From: Litomosoides sigmodontis | Taxonomy: Eukaryota; Nematoda; Chromadorea; Rhabditida; Onchocercidae | Length of the DNA: 64,000 nucleotides | Direction: 5' to 3' | Assembly: GCA_963070105.1 (NCBI GenBank) | Contig: OY718803.1 | Span: 11,312,327 to 11,376,326 of the forward strand | In this document: positions 41,071 through 55,265 of the stretch, in pieces | How positions within the stretch are numbered: the stretch's first letter is position 1 | Layout of the letters: every line of letters begins with the position of its first letter | Position numbers and translations under genes: made by a program | Notes under the pieces: model-generated | What the model was told of the DNA's origin: nothing | Databases searched by the model: none | The model's input: only the letters and a program-made list of their open reading frames with translations

Positions 41071-42589
41071 TAATAAATAACAAATTAATAAATAAATAAA
41101 CTAATTAATTAATTAAATAAATAATAGCAAAGTGCTGTGGATATGAGCAAACATTACAAATAATATAAATCTGATATTGTTAAAGGAAATTATTTGATGA
41201 TATTTCACTGTAATTAATTTTATAATATGTTATTAAATTTGAGGAGTGAAGTAAAATTTCCTCTTTCAATAATGAAATTTAAACGAAGCACTTGCCGGAG
41301 GCTTGAAAAGTGGTAATTAATTGTTGTTATTAATTGCGTTGGTTTGACTGGTATACTAATTTTCATGCCTCCCTTACGCAATGTTCGAATTCCAAATATA
41401 AATGGCATAGCGTGCGTGGGTGGCGTAGCCACTCCCACGGATTGATACGCACACAGCGCTAAATGTTTAACGAAAAATCAAGGAAAAATGATGAGATTGA
41501 GTGAGCAGATAATCTGAGCGTAAATGCTAATGAATGCGTGCACATCAATGGATTTTGCCACAAAAATTACGAGGAAGCAGAAGGTAATGGAAATTTTTGC
41601 AACTGATAAATTAATGATTACGACTCGATCCACACACGCACATGGCATCTACTGCAGTTGGAATTATAATTATTGGATGAGGAAAATGTGAAGAGAAAGA
41701 GAAAATTACAGGCGCAAATGTACAGTTAGCAATGATTAGCTGTTTGCCATGCAATAAGTGACAGTTAAGTTGGTTGTTTCTAAATATAAATGCAAAAAGG
41801 TGACATACACGCACGTATACATACACACACATAGACACGCACGTATATGCAATTTAATACAATTTGCTCGATTCATAATTCGCTTGTTTACACTTTGACT
41901 TTGATTTCATTAGAGGATATGTGCGATCAAATATGTTTATTCAAGTGCCAACGCTGTGACTACGAACCAACAAGCATGTCCGAATTTATCATCGTTTTTT
42001 GAAGCGGAAGTTTGGACAGATCACTGTGACACGTCGAAGGAACAACGGACGGAGAGGGAGAGAGAGAGGGAGGGAGGGAGAGGGAGAGAGCGAGAGAGAG
42101 CGAAATTAATTGTTAATTGCTAGATGCTATTATAGTTAATGATTAGATGAAATAACTTGATAGATTGCCATCAAGCAATCCTCTTTCGGAAGTCAATCCA
42201 ATAAGCTATCTGTGATTGCGCAAGTTTCTATTTGTTCACGGTGCAATTTTTACAATATAATTTGATCAAGTGAAGATGGCAAGCACATAAAGGAACTGAT
42301 GAAATGGAAGGTAATTTCATACGGTAACATAAAAAGCAAAAATGAATGTTCGAGAATTGTTTTCATTAACAAAATGGAAAGAGTTAAGAACATTTTAGAA
42401 CAGTTAAAAGTGAAAAAAAGGGAAAAGAGAGTGAGGAAGAAGCGACTGACCTTTCCAACGGCCACACTTTCCATGTTTTTTTTCTTATGCAACTCAATTC
42501 CATCAATTCACTAGCAGTCAGCCAGCAGTGATAATGCCAAGAGCCATCACAATCGTCGTTCTGATAAATTATTATTATTAATAATTTAT

Positions 42590-43812
<1,223 letters not shown>

Positions 43813-44326
43813 GTATTTAATAGAACTAGAAAAGGTGCCAAGGAGTCATGATGATAGTAATAGTAGCAGTAGCAAAGGAATTGTGATAATAATAATAACG
43901 ACAATTGGTGCTGGCAATTATACTGTGAGGGAAGAAAAATGAAATCTATTTGATTTATTTCAGCAGGCTTGTTCCAATCATCACTACCTCCATTATCATT
44001 ATCATCATCATCTCGAAGCAGAGGAGAGAAAGCCTTTCACTGCTCTTTCTCTTCCCCATCTTTTCAGTCTTATAAGTATATATGTGTTTGGAATAATGGA
44101 GAATTAAAATTACTTCGAATTGATTGCACATCTCCGGGGACCCGTTCTTCTTCCTCTCATACCTCCCGAACCAAAACTCATCCATCCGTATTTGTACGTC
44201 ACATGTATCCCAATAAATGTTAGTTATTTCTATTAATTTATATAATCTTTATCTGCCACATTCCCCTCCCTTTCCTCCTATCCACCTCATTTTCATTTCC
44301 CATCTAAATTAAATATTCTCACATCG

Positions 44327-44329
<3 letters not shown>

Positions 44330-44404
<75 letters not shown>
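44330..44404. repeat. (AT)n microsatellite
   Basis: About 75 bp of pure AT, followed by a short CA/GCAC stretch to about 44440. Confidence 0.97.
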
Positions 44405-44409
<5 letters not shown>

Positions 44410-46921
44410 TAAACACACACGCACGCACGCATGCACATACATACGCATATGCTCGTACGTTAAAATCCCACCGTATTCTTTCATCAAAGCTGACTCTTTA
44501 TGCGCTTCGAAGTTTCAAAATCTGAATCGGAATGGGAAGGAAGGAAATAACTTGCGATACTGCTAAGTTTTTTCTTCTAGTCGTTCATAACCTCCTTTTT
44601 TTTAAACGTCTAGGAACTATCCAATGATTACTGGAAAAGAGGACGTGTGCTTCCAGAAAAAATATTAACTGTAAAACTACAACTTTGAAATGTGCAAACC
44701 AAAGGTCTTTATCAGTATACTCACGTTCATTACCCGCGGCACTACGGACTAATAGAACGGAAAAGGTTAATCGTCCATTAAGTTTCAGGAGGACCAATAT
44801 AATTACAATCCCATAGAAAATGATAATGGTAAACGAAGATTACCATTATCAAAAAAAAAAGAGCAATCTGAAAATTCGATTTCTTTGATTTATTAAATAT
44901 AACCCGCTCGAGAGTAATACATGTCCTTAAAGAAAGCTTAAATCTCTCAGAGACAATAAGCAGAAATTTTTTTAAAAAAAAGAATTGAAAGCTCTGCATG
45001 AATGAATCAAATAATTGGAATATCATATTAATTTATTTCCTTTAAGGAAAGAAACGAAAGGAAAACTTTCCACTATTAATTTACGCAATTTATTGTCTCT
45101 AAAAAATTGGTAAATATACTTTTATTTTGTTTTATCAGTTTCGCCAGCATTCGCATTATATTCTTTGCTTTTCCTTTTTTTACTGGAAAAGCTTCTCTTT
45201 TCTTACTGGAAAAGCTTCTGTGATGTAGCAAAAATGATACTGTAACTTTGAGAAGATATACTGTAAAATAATTTTGTACTTTTAAAAGGTAATTTAGTGA
45301 GCCAACTTTTAAAGTGAATGGCAGACTTAGGGATTCGCTTTTGTGAAAGTCGAGAACATTAAAGTTTAGAAATTCGTTAAAAGCCATTATTATAGACCGG
45401 GTGATATTACCGTATTCAAAAGTAAAAATGTGCGCATTTGAAGTATTGGTAATGTTTCCAACATAAGGAACTAAAGAATTTTTTTAAAAAAAATTACATT
45501 TTCGATAAAGACGCACCGATAAAAAAAATTAAATTTCAGATGAACGCGCATCGACGCGAATTTTTTTTTCGCGAATGCATGAAAGCAGTATTCTAATTGG
45601 AAAACACATAGATACAAATTTGTGTTTACTAATAGAAAATGATATATTTGCTTGTTGCAAAGGAAAAGATTTGGGATGAATGTCTGTTTGCGTATGAAAA
45701 TGAAAATTTTTAACGCAAATTTTTTGAGTTTTTGAGAAATTTTATTTTCCTACCTCTCTCCACCGCGTGTTTCTCTATTTGAAAAAATGAAATTAGACAT
45801 GGACGGTAAAGTATTCGCAAAGTATTCGTAGCTGGTATCATTATAGCAATTCTACTCCACATTAATGTTAAAATATGTAGTTAATTATTTTCCTTTGTTT
45901 CTAAATCTGATAAGCACATGGAATAGAAAGAGAAAATTTGTTCCAAACTTAATTAAAAACACGTTTAATTTCCTCCTAAAGTAGCAGCTGTAGAGTATTC
46001 GAAATTAAGATTTGATAAAAATTCCACCTTCTCTAGTTCACTGTAACTCACAACAAAACCTTAGCTGAAAGCGATAACGAATTTTGTGCAGTGGAATATG
46101 CCGCTATGAAAATTTTTTATCCTACCAAAAATTTATAAGAACCAATCATTTCGATGCGGAAAATTCTTCACCCTTTCAACTTCAACGAGAATGGAAAGGA
46201 GGAGATGGAAGGAAACTGCTGAACCAATAAAATTTATCGAAATAATAATTTGCAAGGCCGATATAAATCCTTGGTCGCTGTGGACATTGCTGCTCTTAAT
46301 GCCCAATACGCCGCTCACAATTCCCATTCCCATTCCCACTGGTACAGTAATGATGAAATTGGAAATATTTGAAGGAAAATTGGGAAACAAAATATTGCTA
46401 ATTTTACCGCTGCTTAACAAATGACGTAGTAATCCCTTCCTCATTCTTTTTCGCTTCACCTGCACAGAGAAATGAGAAGTGCGTAACCAGGGGCGGTGGG
46501 ATATTTTATTCTTTCTCAGTTGACCTATTTTTGCTATCAGTCATTTCAAAAAATGAAAAAAGGAAATTATAAGCGAGAAAAGAAGTTGATTTTGATGAAG
46601 AAATGAAATTTCTGCACGGACGAATGTTCTCTCACTGAAAAGGAAAAGATTTTGGCAACACGTAATTGATGCTTAATTGGTGTACCAATTAGCAATATTT
46701 TTAATGAACAAGTGGTTGGACGGATGGACACTTGTGACGTTTGTTTTACATGAGGGAAAATGTTGCCTAAGAGGGAAGTGACGACAGAACAATTTCGCCA
46801 AAACATTCAAAATTGTCTTCATGCAATCGGTTGAAAGCATTAAGTGTGAGAAAAATGAACATTCACTATTAAAACCTTCATATGTGGAGAATTTTTCCGA
46901 AAGAATGAAGCACGATAAGAA

Positions 46922-46958
<37 letters not shown>

Positions 46959-48396
46959 TTCCCGAGAGAAGAGCGAAATTGTCATCAATTAAAGATTATC
47001 GTTCCTGAGGAGAAATGCTGCATTTAGTAGTATAATGCAGCGATCATCGTTTCTGGAAAAATGCAGAGGCATCGCATCTATTGTAATTTCTATAGGAAAT
47101 GAGAGAATTACAAATACCAAAATTTGCATCTATTGCTTTAATATCCTTCACTTTCAAAAAAATTATTATGCAAGAAAAGGACTTTTAAAAAAAGAAATTA
47201 TGCGACAATTGTCGAAGCAATAATAATAGTTTGCAGAAATTGCAATGCAATATTGAAAGAAAAATTTATTATAATTAGCATCTTTTAATTACGAAAGTGT
47301 TCATTGAATAAGTAATAATTATGTATTGTGATATAATGATTGGGATGATTGTACGCTGTGGCGCAATAATTATAAGTAATCGGAGTATTAGAAATGAAAA
47401 CAATAGCAATTTAATGGGATTGAAATTGATATAAAAGTGCAGTTGCATGATGCATTATTTGAATATAAGCTAATATAAAAGAACTGTCCGAAAGTGAATG
47501 TCCAACGACAAGTTTGTGATTTGAAAAAGATCAGTGGTGTGAGACTGATGTTTTACTAAATTTCTGCAAAAATTAATATTATTGTAACAGTGCAAGGATA
47601 GTTTGATGCCAGCGATGTTCCGTCATCCCTCCCATCCGTTGAAACGAAGAAGGAGGAGATATTCAAATAATGTATTCTGTACAGAGGGAAGCTCTCTCCT
47701 TCTCTCAAATAAGAAAAAAATAAACATAATAATCTAGCCTTCCTTCGCTCTCTCTCTCTCCCCCTCCCTCCCTCCCTCTTTCTCTCTCAAATGGACTCTT
47801 TCCTTTGTTGGACTCTTTCCTTTGTGCCTTCCTCCATCCGTTGCATGAGCATTTGATATGCTTATTAGAGTCCGTACATTACTTTTCCATTTAACTCTCC
47901 CTCCTCCTATCACTGTCATCCTCACTGATAATGTGCAACGGCTTGGCCATTTATCACTTACCTATTAAAGTGACAGCTTATTATGTGCCGACGAAGGATT
48001 TCAACATTTCAAATAGCATAGTTTTACAAATCAAACTCAGCCTTTGTGAAGAGGAAAGAGAACACTTTTCATTTCAAAGTTGCTGAAAATAAACATCGGC
48101 TCACTAGCGATGAAGACACAATCAAATTCCAATTAGTTTCTAAACAGTCATTCCCTCCCAAAGTTCTCTTTGTGATCTAAACAAGAAATATTTTTTCGAA
48201 ATTAGCATTACTCGTTTCGGAAAGTAGAAGCAATTCTTTCTAATTTGTCGTGAAATGTTTGGTGACAAAAAGCAAAGAGGAAAGGGGTGGTGGATAAGTG
48301 TGACAGTGAAAGTCTATTGGAAATTGTAATTTGCGCACATTTGTTGAATTCGCTCGTCATCATAAACTAGCTAACTTCGCAAAACCTATAACACAG

Positions 48397-48421
48397 GTGA
48401 CGTGACGTGACGTGACGTGAC
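48397..48421. repeat. Five tandem GTGAC units
   Basis: Exact 5 bp unit repeated five times. Each junction makes TGACGTGA, which contains a CRE-type half site (TGACG). Confidence 0.9.
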
Positions 48422-48763
48422 CCTTCCACTTCCACCTCTGCTAGGAAAATCCTTCGGTGAATGGAATGAAAGTTGGCTTCGTGCGCGTAGACTCAGAGCA
48501 TTATCGACGACGCATAGATAACTTCCACCTATTACCTACCATTCGTGATTGCAGCAGTAATGTAATAATGATGAGGATAGGAATGGCAATAGGAGGGTGA
48601 TGATGAGAGGTAGAGTTATGATGGCGATGGTGATAGATGATAAGGATGGTGCTTCTGTCATCGAGTCGGGAAGGAAAAGCAGGAACATGCTTGTTCGTGG
48701 CCCGAGACAGGCGCCAATTACGAATGAAAAAGATTCTGTCCGACTTTTCCGCTTCCTTCCTGC

Positions 48764-48805
48764 TGCCGCCGCCGCCACCGCCGCCGCCGCCGCTACTGCT
48801 GCTGC

Positions 48806-48840
<35 letters not shown>
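48764..48840. repeat. GCC/GCT (CAG) triplet repeat
   Basis: GCCGCC then GCTGCT runs, GC-rich in an AT-rich region. Two + strand frames stay open across it (48597-49007 with poly-Ala, 48637-49029 with poly-Pro/poly-Leu). Neither shows a domain, so I record the repeat rather than a gene. Confidence 0.85.
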
Positions 48841-49969
48841 ATTATTCATTATGGGAAGCTAAGAGGAGAGACTCTGATTACACAGCACGTGCAGCAACGC
48901 AACTGCAACATAATGCTAATGCGCGCAAGCAGTTCCGCTCTCGGTTACTTAGTGTGCTCTACTGTATCCAACCCTCCAGCATCTACTGTACTTCTCCATG
49001 TATGTGAAAGTTATGATTATAATGTCTAATTAACTCTCCACAACCATCCATTATTTACCGTATCACAGCAACAATTGTATGTTAAGTTAATTAAACTCTC
49101 CATGAATACTCTGTGGAAGTTGATGGCCGTGAACCCTTGCCAGAGAAGACCCCTTATCATCTTGCCTGCATTACGTCAATGTGATAAGGATACACATACA
49201 CTTGGCGTTATGTAATATCAAAGATATTTCGACGAATTAATTTCTCCTCCCTCTTATGTAACAAATTAATCTCTCCTGAGAAGCATTTCTCTGCGCCAGA
49301 CAACAGCCGTACTTGCTAGAGCAATTTATTCAATCTCTCATATCTTACTTTTAATAATTAACATCGTTTAATTCTTCTCACTCGTTATTCCTGAAATGAA
49401 GAAAGGTGGCGTTCATTGGATGATGAAAGATTAAAACTCCTTGATTAACGGATTCAACGACAGTTTTGTGGAAATGTAATGACATCGTTAAGATCAGAAA
49501 TAACAACTATGTGATCGGAAAAGAAAGAGAAAATTTGGATAAGAAGGAATTGTTGTGCATCAAATTTAATTCTGCAAAGTGATTTCCCAGAATGGCAATT
49601 TAATTACAGCATTTAAATTTCCAGAGAAATTCAATTCAAATTGAAGTGAAGATAATGAATTTTCATTGTAGCTTCAAATTTAACTGGAAAATAGGACGAG
49701 AAGTTGGAGATGGAGACCTGCAGCTTTCTGTACTGTGACGAGACATGGAAATACATAGTTTAAGGAAGGAATAAATTTGTGTCAGTTCAGTTATGTTTTA
49801 ACAGCATTTCGCGCTGATTGATTCCTCTCTACCTGTTCGCTACTTGTAATGACCCCTCGGTGACAGCTTAGGCGAGCCATTGTCATCCGTGGTGCCCTTC
49901 TCGTATGATGTCGGGTAATCAGTGGATGATTATAATAAAAAGAAAATGAGGCGAGCTATTGAAGTAGGT

Positions 49970-50024
49970 GGGAAGGGAAGGGAAGGGAAGGAAGGGGAAG
50001 GGGACGGGGACGGGGAAGGGAACT
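49970..50024. repeat. G-rich GGGAA/GGGGAC tract
   Basis: GGGAA repeats passing into GGGGAA and GGGGAC units, with at least eight runs of three or more G on the + strand. Confidence 0.9.
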
Positions 50025-51230
50025 GGAATAAGGCAAGAAAGGGGACAAATTTCACATTATAACGACAAAAATGTTGATAATCGAAAATGACAGCCTTTCC
50101 ATGCCTTCCTCCCCTCTCTAACTATCTGAAAAATAAATTAAATGGCCATTTGACGGAGACAATATGCTCCTTCCTGGACTATATCCCATCATCCCTGTCC
50201 CATTCCGATTCAGCCAACAATAACCGCAAAAACCGATCTTACATCATTCCTAGCTTATCGATACACACACACACATCAGCATGTGTGTCTTCGTGAGCGC
50301 ATCCTTTACTTCATCAGGAAATACATCAAAATTCCCTTTGTTTTGTTTTCTCCTGCTCGAATCCTAAATTCTGCTCTAAGCATCAACGTCAGTAACTTCA
50401 AGTCTGAGATTCCTCTAATTTCAAGCAAACAGTTCCGGTTCACAGTGATATCCGTGAAGAGAGAAGCAAAAGAAAAAAGTGAAAAGAGGAAGGAAGAAGG
50501 GTGAGGGATGAATGTCATGAAGTGTGAAATGCCAGTTAGCATTCACTCCATCTACAAACTCCAACTCACCTCACCCTCAGCGGCGATGCGTCGATGGACG
50601 TGTAAAAATGATATCTTTGTCATATTCACTTCAATTATGGTAAGATAACCAACTGCGCGATCACTTTCCATTTTCATTTTCCTTTCCCTTTCCCATAATT
50701 TACGCTGAAAAGCCGTAGCGCTCGGTACTCATCGATCCAACAAGCCTTTATTCAAATGTGTGTTTAGCGTGCTAATTTATGAAGCTGCCAGCTGTGTGCG
50801 TGTGTCTACATTACTGTTGCTAATGCTTATACGATTACAGAGAATGTGCCGCTTTGATGGGGAAGAAAACGAGGAAACCTCACCTTTTATCTCCTCATTT
50901 ATCCATCAATTCTATACGTGGAAATATTTTGTTAAAATTTCAATTCGCTACAAATGACCCCAACACCCTTTCATCCTTTATTGGAAGCAATTTTCCTCCA
51001 TTTACTACAATTAAAATTTCCAATGATATAACAATTTTCCTCCATCTCTCTCCTCCCCATATTAGCATGTTGTTTGTCCGCCCTTTTGGGATATCCGCCT
51101 CATTTTTGTGCAAATTTCGCCAATGCTACAGAAGAGAAGAGGGAGAGAGGAGCGGGGATGATGAGATAGACTATTAAATCGGAATTTCTTCATTATCGTC
51201 AAGGGGAACCGTCGAAAGTGACAGTTTCAG

Positions 51231-51572
51231 GCAAGCAGCTGCATGCACCGAAAGATCCTTCTTGAAATGAAAAAACACAAAAAGAAAGAACCGTACCGCT
51301 CAATGTCTGCGGATTTTGATTTCAAGAGGGACAAAAAGGAGGAAGATATCTCTGTGTGCTTGCAGGAAGGAATGAATATGAATGAGCCACTAGCGACTAG
51401 GGGCATTCCAATTCCACAGCACTCCTCACCCACGGTACACGTACAACCGACATCTAATTCTTCAAAAGATGGGACAGTTTTAAGACGTGAAGTTGTAATC
51501 TACGACGCACGAGATCCACGCCATCTTAGACAGCTCACAAACGTATCAGTGCTAAATAAGACAAAGATGTGA
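51231..51572 (+). CDS. Unrecognised small open frame, possible single- or last-exon gene
   Basis: An open frame of 109 codons from ATG 51243 to TGA 51570-51572, with no simple-sequence composition. A 3' splice acceptor (ACAGTTTCAG) ends at 51230, in frame 12 bases before the ATG. It could therefore be a trans-splice site for a short gene or the acceptor of a last exon. AATAAA follows at 51717-51722. The product is hydrophilic: a Lys/Glu/Asp-rich first third, a Pro/Ser/Thr-rich middle, and VVIYDARDPRHLRQL near the end. No signal peptide, membrane segment or domain I recognise. It might be a chance frame. Confidence 0.4.
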   Translation, partial: ASSCMHRKILLEMKKHKKKEPYRSMSADFDFKRDKKEEDISVCLQEGMNMNEPLATRGIPIPQHSSPTVHVQPTSNSSKDGTVLRREVVIYDARDPRHLRQLTNVSVLNKTKM

Positions 51573-52956
51573 AGTGTTTATTGCTTAAAAATCTTGAAAA
51601 ACCGTGGAAGAGGAGAGCGGCGAGGTGTCGTTGGCCACCACTAACCACCATGAAATGGTCGGGCGGTAAACACTCAGTGATAGGTGTGGTGGAGTGGGAG
51701 AAGGGATGATGGATGCAATAAATCACTGATTATCAGCAAGTAAGTGCAATTAAAGTAGAGGAGAGATATTTGAGAACATATTAAGAAAGAAAAGTTATGA
51801 CCGCAATTTCAACATTTTTTTCTAGCGGTTTTCTGTGAACAAAAAAGAATGTTTTCGTGTAAATTTGATGAATTTCCGTTTTGTTCGTGCACTTTAACAT
51901 TTTCCTATTTTGAGGTCAACTTTTTTCTCAAATGAGTGCTTCTGTTTGATGAAGCGCGGATGAACTGGATGACTTAACTTATTTCTTGCTACGAACTGTT
52001 ATTTCACTTAAATTTCTCACTTCTACGGCGGAAAAAGTTAGAACAATTATGCATTCCTTTCAACTGCCTATGAACGATAATTGCGGCTAATTGCCTTTAA
52101 AAATTAACCAGTCCTTTTAAAATGGCTAATTTCTTTTTCTGAAATCTCTTCTACGCACTCGGAAGGACTTGTATGAGCCACTGGTGCCTGTGGTAAATTC
52201 ATTTATTGTTTTCGACGCTAAAATTAAAGAGGGCTAATTCGTCATTGAGTGTAAATTCTATAATATCAAACGATGAGAGATGTCATTGCAAAGTAACCAC
52301 AGCCTAGGACGGACGGGGCCAACTTATGGTTACTCGTTAGCGTTTTTTAGGCTTGAAATCATCGATTCGGAGAAGTTACTGATGCTTATCTCACGTAACA
52401 CGGAATTTCAGAATAGCAGCTAATGGAAGTGCCATGGCGCAAAACTATGCTAAGAGTGGTAGTGTTATTTACTTTGAAGGTGGTGCGAAATTGAGAAGTG
52501 AAAAAAACGTGTAATCCTTTCGGATGGGAAAAAGAAACGTGGATGATTGGAGGCAGTGGGATTTATGGTATCCAAAGCGGCGAAAGAATGATAATATTGC
52601 TAGGGAACAACGATCAACCATACTGTTAGTGATTGAGAGTGGTGCATTGTTGGAGCGAAAAGATGAGATAGATTGATAGACATGCATCGTTTTGGGCTGC
52701 ACATTTCAATTGTCCAAAGCGGAGGGCAGGGGTCAGTGGAGGGGTCAGTGTTTTCGGATATTAGACGAACGGAAGCCAAGAACAGAGATCTAAGCGTAAA
52801 AGTTTCACGGTCACTCTACAATTGTTCCGAAGGGCAATTTTGTATGTCATTTACATTGAAATACGGCACGCTTATTTTCTTTTCTACCACTACTACCTGG
52901 ATGCTAATATCAATGTTCACTCTTACCTGACAAAGGCCTATTGATAAATTGTAGCA

Positions 52957-53026
52957 GTGATACCTACCGATTCCCAGTCTTGAAGTATTGCATCACCGAC
53001 TAGTAGCGCAATGATCTACCCACTTT
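52957..53026 (-). repeat. tRNA-like (SINE-like) fragment
   Basis: On the minus strand AAAGTGGGTAGATCATTGCG resembles a tRNA D-arm. B-box-like ACTTCAAGACT (52986-52976) follows, then GGGAATCGGTAGGTATCAC. Not a foldable tRNA gene. Confidence 0.4.
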
Positions 53027-54410
53027 GTCAAAAACCAACACCGCTCACCTCTTAAGAAGGAAAGTAAGTGAGTGATAAGGTGATATTTCGAGTGATAAAT
53101 TGACACCGTTATGACATCTACGGCAAGTGCTCCTGCGAAAATTTCACATCGCAGATGGCGTTGCTTCGTGACGTTTCGTAAAAAACGTATCTTTTTTCCA
53201 CATTTGCCACCTTCCCCACACTTTTTTCACATTTCGTCCCACACGCACTTGTCTAAATTTCAATTTCAATATAGGAGTGACTACCATTACGCCACAGCGC
53301 GCGATGCTTATGTGACACGTTTGAAGCGTTAGAATGCGTCCGTCACTCTTACACCACTCGGCACTGAAAGAATTGAATTCTTACAAGCCAGTCTAATCTG
53401 CATCATGTTAGTGTTATTGAGCTCATTCGCTGAATAGTCATACTTAAGCACAGTAATTTGCGTTTGTGCTCGTTCAGCTAACTTTGATCACTTTCCGCAC
53501 ACAGCATATCCACCTAGTGTGGTTTTTTTTTAATTTAAACGAACTACCATAAAAGTAAATACCAGGAATTTAAACAAAAAAGTCATAAGTCTATTTTCAC
53601 CATTAATACTGAGGCCGAATATTTTTCGCATAATGGATATTTAAGTTGGAAATAAATAGGTTTCAGAAAATTTCCATCACTCATTCATTATCGGCGAATG
53701 ACAGCTTACAATATAGGACGACAACTGTTTGCCGGCTTTTGAAAAACGATAAAAACGTAATGAAATTCAGCTTTTGCGCAACATTTCAAAAGAGGCAAAG
53801 TAATTTCAAAGACGGTGGCTTAATTGATCGCTTTCTTTTGCGAAAATTTTTGGTAATTTGTAATTAATAGCTGGCAAAAATGACAATTTCGTCAATTATC
53901 GTTCTTTCTCCTGATACTTTTTTTTCCTTTCGCTTTTGGAAAAGTTTTTTCCGAAACTTTTTTCGAAAATTTTATGCCTATATTCGCTAACTATTAACCA
54001 AAACAGATTTTCATGCACCCAACCAGCATTAGTGGAATTGCCTTCAAAGAGAACGTCCTACTCGTTTGAGGCTGCGGAAGAAAGAGTACGCCACTTTAGT
54101 TGATTAGGATGGGAAACAGTACCTGAAACATTCAATTTATTACAACTAAATGAACAAATCTTGCTCAGTAAGAAATTAACACCGAACTACTGGCATAATT
54201 ATGTAATTTTAATTTCATTGCTGTCGAATTTACTCCCTGAATCTCACTTGGTTTCCGTATCAAACCTGAGGAAACTGAATTTTCAGGTTGTGATATTGTA
54301 GGTCGTACTAAAAAGCATGAAAATCGTAAAAATATGGAAATCAATAACAGTCTGTAGCAGACGTTCTCACGCAATATGCATGCAAGCCACATTGAAATAG
54401 CACATCAAAA

Positions 54411-54494
54411 GTGCCACCTTTTCAAACTCTATCCATTCAAATATGCAAATGATAAATTAAAATTTTCAATTCGATTCATACGCTCCACCTTTTT
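54411..54494. repeat. Local direct repeat, copy 1
   Basis: Begins GTGCCACCTTTTCAAACTCT and ends CGCTCCACCTTTT. Matches 54809-54892 at nearly every base (one A/G change, one inserted T). Confidence 0.93.
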
Positions 54495-54808
54495 TGGCAT
54501 AACTATAAGAGAATTATGTATATATAAATGTACGTGGGTGAGTGTGTAGGTGTCTATGTGAGTCCGTTCATGATCGAAATGAAACGACTATTGTTAGGCC
54601 ACCTGGTGGGCAAGAAATGGGCCTGTCCATTGAGAGTAAAAGTGGGAAGGAATTTTTACACAAATGATGTAGAAGTTTAGAAGGTGAAAAATATTTGTGG
54701 TTCATGGCGGGAATGTTCCAGGGGAACGATCACGTGTTGCACTCACTTCATCATGGATACGCAAGTTTGAGCATATCTGAATCGGAATAGCACAGTAGCA
54801 CGCCAAAC

Positions 54809-54892
54809 GTGCCACCTTTTCAAGCTCTATCCATTCAAATATGCAAATTGATAAATTAAAATTTTCAATTCGATTCATACGCTCCACCTTTT
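54809..54892. repeat. Local direct repeat, copy 2
   Basis: Near-identical to 54411-54494, 398 bp away in the same orientation. The upstream flanks (AATAGCACA) are also partly alike. Confidence 0.93.
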
Positions 54893-55113
54893 CTTTGCAC
54901 CTCTTTACGAAATTAATAAATACTGAAAAAGAATTGACATTGTCTTGCCGTGTTTAGCAACGAAATGACATTTTTGTTGGTTAACTTGATGTATGCGAAT
55001 AAGAGAGATGAAGAAATGATAAACAAATAATCTAATTATGGTAAGATATTCCAGAGAAAGTTGAATTTATAAATTTATGCTGGCAAGGGAGCAAATGAAT
55101 GTATAAGGAAATA

Positions 55114-55265
<152 letters not shown>

